Positions 41,751 through 51,517 of a stretch of 64,000 nt of DNA are shown here, one piece after another. The stretch comes from CBDCZY01 sp965224745. Its GTDB lineage: Bacteria > Pseudomonadota > Gammaproteobacteria > Methylococcales > Methylomonadaceae. The stretch is taken from NCBI GenBank assembly GCA_965224745.1, contig CBDCZY010000001.1:62001-126000 (forward strand). Direction: 5' to 3'. Below the pieces are notes generated by a model. That model was not told where the DNA came from. It did not search any database and saw only the letters and a program-made list of their open reading frames with translations. A program made the position numbers and the translations under genes. The stretch's first letter is position 1; every line of letters begins with the position of its first letter.

Positions 41751-42989
41751 TTATTGCTGCAATAAGCTCAAATACTGAGCATAAACTGGCTCAGGAATAC
41801 TATCATAGGTTCTATTAGCTTTGATCCAGTCTGGTCCTTTAGCTCCCATTGCTTCAGCTTCCTCTCTATGCTCCAGTAACCAGATTATCGCTTCAGCAAA
41901 ACTTTCGTCGCCCCAAGGGACGCAAAGTCCACCGCCACTTTCTCGAATAATGTCTGCTTGTTCTGGATGATCATTGGCGACACAAGGACGGCCCAGCGCT
42001 AAATATTCATTCAATTTTGTCGGTGAAGTTGAACGCAATACGAATGTTGGGTAAAAGGGTGACAAGCAGGCTTCAGCGCTTGCCGCCATCCCCCACGCTT
42101 TTTCCATCGGTATAAAACCGGTAAAATGCACTGTATCTGTCAGCTGAGCTTGTTCCACATGCTGTTCCAGCTTTTTTCTATCTTCAGGAACGTCGCCATC
42201 GCCGACCATCCAAAGCTGAGCGTGCGGTAACTTGAGCTTCACTTTTGCAAAAGCGTCAATGATCATGCCAAGTCTTCTTACTTCAATGAGCGTCCCTACG
42301 TAGACTATTCTTCCAGAAACAACTTCTGTGCTATGCAGTGATGTCCAACTAGTAAGCTCTTTAGGTACGCCCATTGGAACGGGTGACATTTTGTCGAGTG
42401 GAACAGAGTAGAGTTCATTTAGATCTGTCCGCATTTGTTTGCTTTGGACGAAAACATGATCGGCTTTTTGGCAAATAAATCGATAAAACCAAAGTCCGGA
42501 TAACCATCCGCGTACCTGATAAAAAAACTTCATAACGCCTTGAGTTTGTTTCGCTTTCTCTAAATCATGCTCAGGAAAAGGATAAGATACCCAACAAGTA
42601 AACTTAGAACCTCGTAAGCGAGCGGCCAAAAGGCTTAAACCTGCTGCAAAAAAGCGCTTGTCACGTACTTGTATGATGTCGTAACGTGGCTTCAATAACA
42701 AATGAAAAAACATACGGATATCAGCAATATTACAAAAAACTTGATTGAGAACTCGGGCTAACATAGTTCTTCCTTCACGTTTTGCAGGCAGGTGAGCAGA
42801 TTGCCCGTACAGCTCGAACCAACCTTCAGGGCCAGGTTTATCTCGCCATACGCTCCAAGTGGTTTCAATTCCTTTTTTGGCTAATTCAACTCCAAACAGT
42901 TCTGATAGATCGAGTCTCCAGGACGGGTACTCATCTGGAGCAAAAAAGAATAATCTTATTTTACTAGAGGCATTCTTGTTAATAGTCAT
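41751..42989 (-). CDS. GT4-family glycosyltransferase
   Basis: A 412-residue GT-B enzyme. The C-terminal Rossmann domain shows RIVYVGTLIEVRRLGMIIDAF and STSPTKLNEYLALGRPCVAND, the GT4 donor-binding region. It is probably a cytoplasmic or membrane-associated exopolysaccharide repeat-unit transferase. It sits nine bases after the glycosidase gene and six bases before the flippase gene. Confidence 0.85.
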   Translation of the reverse strand: MTINKNASSKIRLFFFAPDEYPSWRLDLSELFGVELAKKGIETTWSVWRDKPGPEGWFELYGQSAHLPAKREGRTMLARVLNQVFCNIADIRMFFHLLLKPRYDIIQVRDKRFFAAGLSLLAARLRGSKFTCWVSYPFPEHDLEKAKQTQGVMKFFYQVRGWLSGLWFYRFICQKADHVFVQSKQMRTDLNELYSVPLDKMSPVPMGVPKELTSWTSLHSTEVVSGRIVYVGTLIEVRRLGMIIDAFAKVKLKLPHAQLWMVGDGDVPEDRKKLEQHVEQAQLTDTVHFTGFIPMEKAWGMAASAEACLSPFYPTFVLRSTSPTKLNEYLALGRPCVANDHPEQADIIRESGGGLCVPWGDESFAEAIIWLLEHREEAEAMGAKGPDWIKANRTYDSIPEPVYAQYLSLLQQ

Positions 42990-42998
42990 AGCGTATTA

Positions 42999-44579
42999 TT
43001 ATTTGGAGGTAACAGTAAAAGTCGTAACAGAATAGGGTGAAAGGGTTAGTCTGGCTTTTCCCAGGCTGTTTATTTTAATCGATCCTGAAGTTTTCTGCGG
43101 TAATATTCGTTTACTATTCTTACTATTGTTTGCGCTAGAAGATGAGTCGGTTAGCTCTGTTTTGTTAAATTTAACGGTACAATTTTTACATAAAGGAAGT
43201 GGTGTTTCCAGTTTGATACTTGATGAATGTCTGTTGATTGCCCAGACAGAAAATTTATTGCGATCCTGGTTTGCCATGACAGCTGCCCGAACATCATATC
43301 CTCCAGCATAACCGCTCTTATTTGCGCTGCTGGTCTTGGTTGGTAAAACTTCATCAAGCATCGCTTCACGCAATATTCGTAAAGTCCAGTATATAACGCT
43401 GGGATGAAACGAGCCATTCGTATCCGCATGAAAGAACGGCCAAGGCCCTTCTGTACCTTCTAAGGTATGCAAAAATGCCCCTTTTAACTCTGGTAGTTGT
43501 GCTGCCGCAATCATCAAATCTGCCACGGATATACCGCCCTGCAAGCTGGTCGTGTTCCACCACTTACTCTCCCAATCTGAGTCTGATACTTCACCTTCAG
43601 GCCAACGTGCATGCTCAGTAATCCAAATGCCGGCATTTGAAACCTTTGAGATGGGGATTTTCTTCTTAAGACTTTGCAGTGTGATACATAATTGATTCAG
43701 CCTGTTAGGAACGGGTGGTCCTCCAGGTTCGCCATCGTAATAGAGGTGGTTGGCATACTCTTGAATACGATCACCTAATTTGGCAACAATATGGTTGTTA
43801 TAGGTTTTGGCGCTTAATCCAGACGATTTTGCTTGGGCGTCATAATCCTCGGCCAAGGCAACAAATTGAGCGTCAGGTATGACTGTCTTTATGGCGTCCA
43901 CAATTTGGATAGCGCGCTCCGAATATTTTTTGGGCGACCATTGGTAGATATCCCGATCCAGTTCATTACCCATTTCCCATCGCAGAACGGAAGGAATATC
44001 GGGTTGTTTGGATTTCTTCAAAAAATATCTGGCCATACCAACAGCTTCTTTGGAGAGTGCTTTAATCGGCATTTCATGTTCATAACGACCGTATAGGTTG
44101 GCAACTATCCACGCTTGACCTGACACTTGTGATAGAAATGTCAGATATTCATCCACACCGAATTTAGTCACCATGGGCTTATACCAATCGACAGCTTTTT
44201 GTCGGATTCTGCTTTTTACAATACCAGTAGCATTCTTCCATTCAAAATAATTGGACACCGTGCCGCCCGGGTACCGATATACTGCGCCAGGGAAAGCTTT
44301 CATCCAGCCCAGTAATTTCGGGTTAATTGATTTTGTTTTATCATTCCAGAAGCTGTTTTGAAAGCCTATCCATTCCAGGTTAAAGCCAAAAAATGAGGGT
44401 TTAATTGGTTTTGAGTTTCCCCCTTTGATGTTGGTAACAGAATAGTTGCTCTCTGATATGACGGGTATGTCAGCTTGACAAGAACTGACAAAAAAACTTT
44501 TATAAAAATACATCAGTATTGCCACAAGTAAGGCTGTAGTAACTACGCTGGTAATTGCCTTTTTACGGTTTGCGTGCAT
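42999..44579 (-). CDS. Membrane-anchored TIM-barrel glycoside hydrolase (clan GH-A)
   Basis: A 526-residue protein with an N-terminal anchor helix or uncleaved signal (about 9-30) and a barrel. The barrel carries RWEMGNELDRD (putative acid/base Glu206) and GIWITEHARWPEGE (putative nucleophile Glu322), then a C-terminal beta-sandwich. It resembles alpha-L-arabinofuranosidase/GH39/GH79-type clan-A enzymes. The family is not settled. It overlaps the polymerase gene by 17 bases. A hydrolase inside an exopolysaccharide operon usually trims or edits the polymer. Confidence 0.78.
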   Translation of the reverse strand: MHANRKKAITSVVTTALLVAILMYFYKSFFVSSCQADIPVISESNYSVTNIKGGNSKPIKPSFFGFNLEWIGFQNSFWNDKTKSINPKLLGWMKAFPGAVYRYPGGTVSNYFEWKNATGIVKSRIRQKAVDWYKPMVTKFGVDEYLTFLSQVSGQAWIVANLYGRYEHEMPIKALSKEAVGMARYFLKKSKQPDIPSVLRWEMGNELDRDIYQWSPKKYSERAIQIVDAIKTVIPDAQFVALAEDYDAQAKSSGLSAKTYNNHIVAKLGDRIQEYANHLYYDGEPGGPPVPNRLNQLCITLQSLKKKIPISKVSNAGIWITEHARWPEGEVSDSDWESKWWNTTSLQGGISVADLMIAAAQLPELKGAFLHTLEGTEGPWPFFHADTNGSFHPSVIYWTLRILREAMLDEVLPTKTSSANKSGYAGGYDVRAAVMANQDRNKFSVWAINRHSSSIKLETPLPLCKNCTVKFNKTELTDSSSSANNSKNSKRILPQKTSGSIKINSLGKARLTLSPYSVTTFTVTSK

Positions 44580-46134
44580 AGGTTACTCTCTCCATATGAA
44601 ATATATAGCCTAGAAGCACCATTAAGAGCGTTTGAAATCCCAGCTCAAAAAGTAAGTAATTATTGTGTAGTAAATTAACTGCCAAAACGGCAAGGCCGGC
44701 TTGTACAGCTTTAAGGTATGCATATTGCCTGGTCTGTCTGGAAAAATGAGCTGCGAGATCTTGAGCGCGTTTAAAAGCAGCGATGTATATCCCTATCATT
44801 AAAAAAGTGCCAATTAAACCGACTTCCCACAATAAAGACGATATTCCGGTCAAACCAATACCAACCCCAGGATAAACGTTTCGAGCTAGCGAAAAATTCA
44901 TTAATTCGGCATCTTCATTGGTGGCTCCAGGGCCATGTCCGATCAGGGTTTCTGGCAAATTATCCATACCATGACGTTCTGCCCAATAGCTGTAAACAGT
45001 CGTTCTATTCAATAGCTCATTGCCGTAAGCCTTGTCACCAACGTTATAGGCAACCATTTCTTCATAAAAATCGGATAGATTCTTACTTTGTTGTCCTGCT
45101 GCCTTAGGTAAAATAGAATAAAGTGCTAATAGCCCAAACATCAGGATAGCCACTAATAAGCTCGCTAAAAGTGCCTGCAAAGGGCGTTTAATTAAGGCAT
45201 CTTGAAAAACAATAGCTAGCATTATCGGAATGAACAGGACTACTGCCTTTGCTTCATTCAAGGCAATGGGCAAGAGGCAAACCAAACTTAACAAAAAAAC
45301 CCTGGTACCAGAAGCGATAATCTTGGCACGCCAAAGACCGATCATTATCCCTATCGCGATGACTTGTAAAGAAGCTAAAATAACATTGCCTCCTCCTCCT
45401 TCCATGTTACCTACAAACGTTCCGACTACGATATCTAAAGCAACAATACCTTTCTGGGCTTCTTCATTGCTTAGCCTCAGTGGTACCAACACTAGGTATT
45501 GATGGAAAGCGAAGGGAATTTGTAAAAAAGCAAGCCAAATTAAACCTGTTAAAATACGATTAGCTTGTGAATGTTTTAATGCGAACCACGCCATTGCGAA
45601 GGCAACGCCCCAAACTTGAAAATACCCTTTGAAGCCAATGATCGTATCAAAACTCAACCCTTGGTTAATTATCCCTGAGAAGATTGCTACAACTCCAAAC
45701 AAGGCTAACCATGCAAGTGGGCTGATCCCGGTTTTTTGAATCTTGACAAGCCGTGAAGGTGGTTTGGTGGCTAACCGAATTAATGCTATCCCTATCAAAG
45801 CCATAGCACCTACCACTACGGCCCATCGTATAAAGCGCAATTGCGGTATATATAGTTCAGCCAGGCCTGAGAATACTAAGCCGCCAATAAGCACAATCCA
45901 TAACAAAATAATGGGGGTTGTTAACAGGGCGGCAGCGCAAATAGCGCCAACGAAAACAAGCAGCAATAATATATTGCCATTTGCAATCACTACACCCAAT
46001 AAGGCAGCGCTTAAAGCCAGGCCAACCGGCAATAAAGTAGCAAGGGTTCGGTGATGGTTGGCCCAGGTTAAGTTATTCAATAACACTTTAATATAATAGC
46101 GATGATATATTGTTGGTAATAGCGGACATAACAA
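44563..46134 (-). CDS. Wzy-like O-antigen/exopolysaccharide polymerase or ligase
   Basis: A 523-residue protein with about 12 hydrophobic helices and a large periplasmic loop in the second half (residues about 360-420, containing YAERHGMDNLPETLIGHGPGATNED in register). It matches the O-antigen ligase/polymerase superfamily layout. It would polymerise flipped repeat units. The first Met is 25 residues before the first strong helix, so the true start could be internal. It lies downstream of the EpsL-like barrel gene. Confidence 0.8.
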   Translation of the reverse strand: MLCPLLPTIYHRYYIKVLLNNLTWANHHRTLATLLPVGLALSAALLGVVIANGNILLLLVFVGAICAAALLTTPIILLWIVLIGGLVFSGLAELYIPQLRFIRWAVVVGAMALIGIALIRLATKPPSRLVKIQKTGISPLAWLALFGVVAIFSGIINQGLSFDTIIGFKGYFQVWGVAFAMAWFALKHSQANRILTGLIWLAFLQIPFAFHQYLVLVPLRLSNEEAQKGIVALDIVVGTFVGNMEGGGGNVILASLQVIAIGIMIGLWRAKIIASGTRVFLLSLVCLLPIALNEAKAVVLFIPIMLAIVFQDALIKRPLQALLASLLVAILMFGLLALYSILPKAAGQQSKNLSDFYEEMVAYNVGDKAYGNELLNRTTVYSYWAERHGMDNLPETLIGHGPGATNEDAELMNFSLARNVYPGVGIGLTGISSLLWEVGLIGTFLMIGIYIAAFKRAQDLAAHFSRQTRQYAYLKAVQAGLAVLAVNLLHNNYLLFELGFQTLLMVLLGYIFHMERVTYARKP

Positions 46135-46258
46135 TCGTTTTTCATTTAATGGCTGTTTGTTGCGAGTTATTTTTAAAGTATAGAAGACGTTGTTTTAGGA
46201 TTAGCAATAAGTTTGCTACCACTCGGAAAATCTATTTTTCGGGTTTTATAGAAAAAGA

Positions 46259-47482
46259 TTAAAAAGTCACTTGCATATTCAAGCCTACAGAGGCTGTTTC
46301 ATATGATCTGGAGGTACCGTCATTGGCGGTGCCATTGGAGTTTTTCTTCTCATAACGTAACAACATGCCAAGGGTTGTATTGTCAAAAGGAAGATAGAGC
46401 GCATTAAGCGTAGCGCTCCAAATATTATCGACTTGTATTCCATTGGATGATGTATTTGGGTCACCAATAAACTCTAAACGTTCATAGGAAAGTGGTAAGT
46501 TTAATTCTACTTTACGTGTTATCTTCCATGTGGGCGTGAATGCTACACCTTGAGTCAAGATAAAATTCGCATTAAAGTTATATGCCTGATCAATTTCACG
46601 CCATCCTGATAATAACAATTGTGTTTTTTCCGTCGGCGCCCAGTTTAAAGTCAAGCGACCCGTGAAATCTGAAAAATCCCGATTTCGTAAATGGTCGTTT
46701 TCCTGAGTGGTGTAACCTACTTGTCCTTCTATTTGCGTTTTTACACTCAACTGCCACTTCCAGAACAACCAGTAATTAAAGCGAAGATAGCCATCATCCT
46801 CCCGGCTATCTTGGTTAAATTCTCGGTCTGGATATTGTCCGATAGTCGAAAGAAACCGGAACCCCAAGTTGCTTCCCGTTGGGCTTAGGTATTGCAATTC
46901 GAATTCAGCGTTATCTTCTATATTATTACTGAAGGATCTGTCATCAGCATCGTATTCTGTGTCAGTACGAAACCAGCCGATGTGAACTTTACCATTAGGG
47001 TGAAATAGGTAACCCGAATTGGCGAAAAATTGTTGAGTATTGATTAAATTATTTAAACCTCCGCTACCATCCACATCTCCGTTGATTTGAGTAAAGTTTC
47101 CCAATATTTGGTTGTTTGAGTAACCTATTTCACCACTTAAATAATTACCCAGCTGCCAGTCCCATTTTGCCAGAGTATCCCAGCCTAGATAGTTCAGTTC
47201 ATCTAAGTCTTGATACCAGCTATGGTTCACTTCGCCTTTCAGCAGAAAATGCTGGCGGTTCAATTTCCAATCCAAATCAAAACCTGCTCTAACTCTTTCG
47301 ATAAAACTATCTTTTACGTTTTCAGAAACCCTTAATATATTACTATCATATATAAGATTGGTGGCCACATAGGGTTGTATAAATTTTTCAGAAGACCCCA
47401 ACGCGAAGGCATCACCACTCATTAACCCTGCAAAACACATTGTTTGAAGCCAGACCGTAGACCAATAGCTGAATTTTTTCAC
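46259..47482 (-). CDS. EpsL-like outer-membrane beta-barrel of exopolysaccharide export
   Basis: A 407-residue protein with a signal peptide ending near LMSGDAFA and alternating aromatic beta-strands. The start of the mature protein, FIQPYVATNLIYDSNILRVSE, and the VNLNMQVTF end are typical of a porin-like barrel. Segments such as RQHFLLKGEV and LSPTGSNLGFRFLSTIGQYPDREF resemble EpsL proteins of exosortase-associated exopolysaccharide loci. It is the first gene of the operon. The expected partners (EpsD/E/F, chain-length and priming enzymes) are absent from this window. Confidence 0.72.
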   Translation of the reverse strand: MKKFSYWSTVWLQTMCFAGLMSGDAFALGSSEKFIQPYVATNLIYDSNILRVSENVKDSFIERVRAGFDLDWKLNRQHFLLKGEVNHSWYQDLDELNYLGWDTLAKWDWQLGNYLSGEIGYSNNQILGNFTQINGDVDGSGGLNNLINTQQFFANSGYLFHPNGKVHIGWFRTDTEYDADDRSFSNNIEDNAEFELQYLSPTGSNLGFRFLSTIGQYPDREFNQDSREDDGYLRFNYWLFWKWQLSVKTQIEGQVGYTTQENDHLRNRDFSDFTGRLTLNWAPTEKTQLLLSGWREIDQAYNFNANFILTQGVAFTPTWKITRKVELNLPLSYERLEFIGDPNTSSNGIQVDNIWSATLNALYLPFDNTTLGMLLRYEKKNSNGTANDGTSRSYETASVGLNMQVTF

Positions 47483-47718
47483 ATTACACTCACTGTATTT
47501 TATTTTTTTACATTATCCATGAATTATTTGTTGATTCATTCTGCCAGGCTAACAATAATTAATAGATGCGGTTATAGCTGTATTAGCTTAGTTTAGAGCG
47601 AAGACCGATATTTCCTGTTCATTATTAATGATATATGTAGAAGCTGAGGGTGCTCGTGCTTCCATCAATGAATGTCATTATACCTTATAGAAACAGGTTT
47701 AAAATTGCTAGTTATAGC

Positions 47719-47804
47719 CTTGTCCTATATGAAATGAGTCTGAAACAAGTTTTTATTTCCAGCATAAAATGAGCCTGAAATAGCATTTCTGTTCATAATC
47801 TACT
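47719..47804. repeat. Left arm of an 86-bp imperfect inverted repeat; its last 40 bp recur at 57487
   Basis: This 86-base segment is the reverse complement of 51037-51122 with about nine mismatches. It contains two sub-repeats of the form AAATGAGYCTGAAA. Bases 47765-47804 are identical, in direct orientation, to 57487-57526. It is either a terminal repeat or a copied end of the DDE insertion element to the right. Confidence 0.9.
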
Positions 47805-47817
47805 CGAAGCAATAGGG

Positions 47818-48534
47818 TCAGACTCGATTGAAATTACTTGCCTTATAAACTTTTGATCGCCGATCTCCGCCCCGAGCTTTTGGTTTTGCCTGCCGTGCCG
47901 ATAACTTTTCAATTTTCTCTTTAAATCGATCATTACCTAGCACCCAAGCTTTATTCGTGGCTTCTCTAATTTGTTCTATATCGGCACTCGACATGTGACT
48001 GTCAAATAACGCTCTATAACCTAACTGACGCTGAACCTCAGTTAGGCCTAATCCCTTATAAATCGGATGAGGTGTAATTAACAGATTTTCTTTTCCCATC
48101 GCATTGCAAGGATAACTTGACCAGGGGTATTCATCAGCATGAGAAACCATTTTAGCTCGGACAGGATTCAATTCAATATATCGGCTACAGACCAGCAAAT
48201 ACTGTTCACTATCAAGCAAAGTCGCCTTATAACGCCCTTCCCAGAGTGTGCCTGTCCGGTCATATTGGTAATTGAAATATTGGACATAGTAACGTCCCAA
48301 TGACTGCATGACCTTGCTGATACTATTTTCTGAATAAGGAGTCATTAACAAGTGCACATGATTGGTCATCAAAACATAGGCATGAATTTCACATTGAAAT
48401 TTCTGACAGGCATCTTTGAGTTTTGACAGATAAAACTGATAATCTTCATCTGCCACAAAAATCACATCAGTATTTTCCAATTCAGAAATGAGTCTGAAAT
48501 GTGCATAAAAGTTAAGCCATTTTTTTCTGTTCAA
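47818..48534 (-). pseudogene. REP-associated (Y1, HUH) transposase, N-terminus lost
   Basis: The 238-codon frame has RAYT features: TNHVHLLMTP (HUH histidines), LGRYYVQYFNYQYDRTGTLW (catalytic Tyr region), RYIELNPVRAKMV and PWSSY. The usual MPRxxR...HVIQRGN start is missing. The first 20 residues are encoded by insertion-element sequence, with native similarity starting near NTDVIFVADEDYQ. Its stop codon lies in GTCTGACCCTATT, the reverse complement of the repeat motif found across this island. It probably represents an intact RAYT interrupted at the 5' end. Confidence 0.75.
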
Positions 48535-49682
48535 AAATCTGGTTAAAAAGTTTCTGTCTTTCTTTTTTTAGGATTATAGCGGCCTGATTATCGGTTATTG
48601 CCATGGCAACCTGATCGAGTATCGCAAAGCTTATTCCCGGTTTCAAATATTTTTCACTGTCAGGTAGTGATTTGAGTTTGTCATAAGGTGTCATCATGTT
48701 TTTATAGGGGTATTGCTTAGACTGCTTTCCTTTATCGTCGGTGATGATTTCAGGATAAAAGCAGGGCCTGTGATAGTTAACATAGGGGTACAAATACTTG
48801 ATATTGAATTCATTCAGCCTCGCAGCCCATCTTTGTGGGATATGGGTATAGCCAAAAACCTTTCTGACCACCGCGGCATTTTTGCCTTCAACCAGTGCAT
48901 TATCATTGGTTTGTCGGGATCGTGATTTGGTCATTTCAATCAATAGCTTATTTAACAGGTTCTCTACGGGCTTGTTGATATATTCTGACCCATTGTCAGA
49001 GTGAAAACCTTTGATGATAAAGGGAAAAGTTTCCAGTATTTGTTCAAGCACGGGGATTAAAAAGTGTTCGCTGATTTTTTCAACGGATAAGATCATTTCA
49101 AACTGAGTGACTTCATCAACTACATTGATATGATAAACGCCTTTTTGCTTGTCCTGGTCGCCCTGGTGAACGGTATCAACGCGAAGGTATCCTGGCTGAC
49201 CGTTGGCTTGTGGTTTTCTTTTGTCGCCAATGGCGATCTGCCTGGGTTTGGTTTTTTCAAAGTCTCTGCGCTGTAACTGATAGGTTTTTGATGCCCTCAG
49301 ATTGTAGAGGTGTGAAACAGAGATTGTCGCCAGCTTTTGATACTGCTTCTCTCCGTACACCTGATAGGAACGCTCAATAAGCTTTTTCACGGCATGACCA
49401 CAAGGTTTCTCATGCCATTCATCAATGTCTGCCAATAATCGAATATCGCGCTGAGAATATTTTCGGTTGAAACCATTGCCTCTTGCTGGGCTGTACCTGA
49501 CGTAACCGGTCTTTCGGTACTGCGCGATGAGACGTGTCATCTGCTGGCGGGAATAACCGGTTAGCTTAATCAGAAACCGACTAATGATGCCCTTGTCTTT
49601 TTTATTGCAGGACAGGTTGTAATGGTCTAATAATCTTGGAAGGATTTATAGCTTATAATCCAACCCAAAATTAGGATAAAAA

Positions 49683-50006
49683 ATGACCGAAATAACCACA
49701 GTAAAACCTAAAACAACCTTCACCACAGAACAGCGTCTAGACTACGCTAAACTCATGGTAAATGAAGGATATACCAATAAGCAGGTAATGGAAATATCAG
49801 GAGCAGGTGACTCTGCTGTGAGGCGATGGAAAAAGCAATATTTAGATGAACTCAAAGGTAATACACCTCAGGATAAGCAAGCGTTAACCCCAGAACAACA
49901 GAAAATACAAAGCCTAGAGAAGCAATTATGGCGAGCTAAAAGGGATAATGAAATACTAAAAAAGGCCACAGCCTTCTTTGTTCGAGACAACAACAATCTG
50001 AATTGA
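49683..50006 (+). CDS. IS3-family transposase OrfA
   Basis: A 107-residue helix-turn-helix protein (FTTEQRLDYAKLMVNEGYTNKQV) with a C-terminal leucine-zipper-like helix (QKIQSLEKQLWRAKRDNEIL). Near its end lies the slippery heptamer AAAAAAG (49958-49964). The -1 frame is open from there into orfB, so an OrfAB fusion by programmed -1 frameshifting is expected. Confidence 0.92.
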   Translation: MTEITTVKPKTTFTTEQRLDYAKLMVNEGYTNKQVMEISGAGDSAVRRWKKQYLDELKGNTPQDKQALTPEQQKIQSLEKQLWRAKRDNEILKKATAFFVRDNNNLN

Positions 50007-50854
50007 TTGTTGAAATAAAGAAGGCTTCTCCAGGCTATCAAACAACAGAGCTTTGCACACTATTTAATATAGCTCTCAGTACACACTACTATCAGATTAA
50101 TAATCAAATGAGCGATGAAGAACAAGAAACCATAGAACAAATTAAATTGATAGCCATTGAAACTCAGCATACCTATGGTAAACGAAGGACTCAGGTTGAA
50201 TTAGCTAACAGAGGGATTGAAATAGGCGTTTATAAAACAGCTTCATTAATGAAAAAATCGAATGTCATTGCCATAAAACCTAAAAAGCGACACAGCTATC
50301 CAGCGGGAGAAGTCCACAAGAAAGCGGATCATTTACTTAAACGACAGTTTAATCCCAGTACTGTTCATACGCACTGGGTAGGTGACATTACCTACATTAA
50401 AACCTATACAGGCTGGAGCTATTTAGCTTGTATACTTGATCTTGGGTCAAGAGAAATTATGGGCTGGGCATTATCAGAAGAACCCAATGCAGAGCTTGCA
50501 AAGTCAGCATTAGAACATGCGATTAATAAACACAAGCCAGATACTCAACAATTAATGTTTCATTCAGACCAAGGGGTTCAATATTCAGCCAATCTATTTG
50601 TTGATTATCTTCATGACTTGGATATAACACAAAGTATGAGCCGTCGAGCTAATTGCTGGGATAATGCTGTGATGGAGCGGTTTTTTAGGAATTTAAAAAC
50701 AGAGAGGCTGAACTATTTGAGTTTTATTAATTACTCCTCTGTAGTCAGTGCTGTGACTAGCTATATTAGTTTCTATAACTATAAAAGGTTACATTCTGCT
50801 ATTGATTATAAAACCCCTCATCAAAAAACCAAAGAAATGAAAAAAGCGGCTTAA
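50003..50854 (+). CDS. IS3-family transposase OrfB (integrase core)
   Basis: A 283-residue DDE integrase with WVGDITYIKT (first D), FHSDQGVQYS (second D) and NCWDNAVMERFFRNLKTE (E), and an N-terminal HTH_21-like part. The independent start would be TTG 50003, but translation through -1 frameshifting from orfA is more likely. Intact, with no internal stop. Confidence 0.93.
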   Translation: MIVEIKKASPGYQTTELCTLFNIALSTHYYQINNQMSDEEQETIEQIKLIAIETQHTYGKRRTQVELANRGIEIGVYKTASLMKKSNVIAIKPKKRHSYPAGEVHKKADHLLKRQFNPSTVHTHWVGDITYIKTYTGWSYLACILDLGSREIMGWALSEEPNAELAKSALEHAINKHKPDTQQLMFHSDQGVQYSANLFVDYLHDLDITQSMSRRANCWDNAVMERFFRNLKTERLNYLSFINYSSVVSAVTSYISFYNYKRLHSAIDYKTPHQKTKEMKKAA

Positions 50855-51036
50855 AATCCTTCCAAGAAAACTTGACCATTACAGGTAGTTGAATTTAACG
50901 AGTCCCTTTTGGATCAATTGATACCGCTCAGCTTTATTACCCGGTATCGAATAGGCTATCGATTGGTTGCCCTGCAAAAAGGATTCGAGGTGCCCTATTT
51001 GGGTTAAATTATCGATGTTCATAATCATTTTCATAA

Positions 51037-51122
51037 AGTGGATTATGAACAGAAAAGCTATTTCAGGCTCATTTTATACTGGAAATAAGGAGTCGTTTCA
51101 GACTCATTTCATGTTGGACAAG
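51037..51122. repeat. Right arm of the 86-bp inverted repeat
   Basis: Reverse complement of 47719-47804 with about nine mismatches. It lies directly upstream of the DDE transposase start (51022) and probably contains its promoter and element end. Confidence 0.9.
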
Positions 51123-51235
51123 ACTGCTTATTTTTGATTTTCAAACGAGTCTGACCCTATTGATGGGTGTGATTAAAAGTGATGCAACATGTTAAGATTG
51201 TATTTTATAGAGTTGAAATATAAAAGAAAATATAC

Positions 51236-51517
51236 ATGAACAAAACCATCCCCGAAAAAGATATAAAGCTACTCGAACTTCTAAATGAACATCCCATACT
51301 ACGCCATCGTGTTGAGGTATTAATGGCTATCGTAGAAGATGACGATGAAACGATTGAGAAAGCGGATGCAGCGGAGCAACGCGTCATTGAAGAGGTTCGA
51401 AAAATAGGTCACGCAGCACTTTCCGAGTGGGCAGAAAGTAAAAATAAGCGCAATGAAGCTGAATTGAAAGAACAACCCGAATTACGTATTGCAGGAAAAA
51501 AAACTGTGGTGGCATAG
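51236..51517 (+). CDS. ISKra4-like transposase, N-terminal frame
   Basis: A 93-residue helical, charged protein (LLNEHPILRHRVEVLMAIVED and onward) that ends shortly after a run of eight A (51496-51503). The catalytic part continues in the frame shifted by +1 from here. A one-base-shorter A run would join them as ...AGKKLWWHSTFD. It is either a slippage-controlled ORF or an inactivating indel. Confidence 0.8.
   Translation: MNKTIPEKDIKLLELLNEHPILRHRVEVLMAIVEDDDETIEKADAAEQRVIEEVRKIGHAALSEWAESKNKRNEAELKEQPELRIAGKKTVVA

Larger units (their letters stand above)
49618..50883 (+). mobile_element. Complete IS3-family insertion sequence with GGT target duplication
   Basis: The 1266-bp element has imperfect inverted ends: TGTAATGGTC at the left and its complement at the right, with the similarity running on to TCTTGGAAGGATTTT. 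The duplicated target GGT lies at 49615-49617 and 50884-50886. It carries orfA and orfB with a frameshift signal. The 3-bp duplication is usual for IS3 elements, and both ends are intact, so it looks recent. Confidence 0.93.
48512..51022 (-). pseudogene. DDE transposase gene split by IS3 insertion
   Basis: The 3' part (48512-49614) encodes the integrase-core domain (YLRVDTVHQGD, FHSDNGSEYI and ALVEGKN as D, D, E). The 5' part (50884-51022) encodes MNIDNLTQIGHLESFLQG and onward. Removing the IS3 copy and one GGT duplicate joins them in frame through NYLSCNKKDKG into SRQQMTRLIAQYRK, giving 413 residues plus stop. The gene was therefore intact until that insertion. Confidence 0.88.
48484..51122 (-). 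mobile_element. DDE (rve-type) insertion element, interrupted by an IS3-family element
   Basis: The element carries one transposase gene split by a nested IS3 copy. The right (5') end is the 86-base repeat at 51037-51122, which starts GGACAAG in plus orientation. The left (3') end is uncertain. A shorter copy of the end motif (GAAATGAGTCTGAAA) lies at about 48486-48500, immediately after the transposase stop, and a long copy lies at 47719-47804. The family is probably within or near IS481/ISNCY but is not resolved. Confidence 0.65.

Noticed and set aside
51489..51517. A real separate start for the second ISKra4-like frame
   Set aside because: The start would be TTG without a convincing ribosome-binding site. 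Frame joining across the A run explains both frames better.
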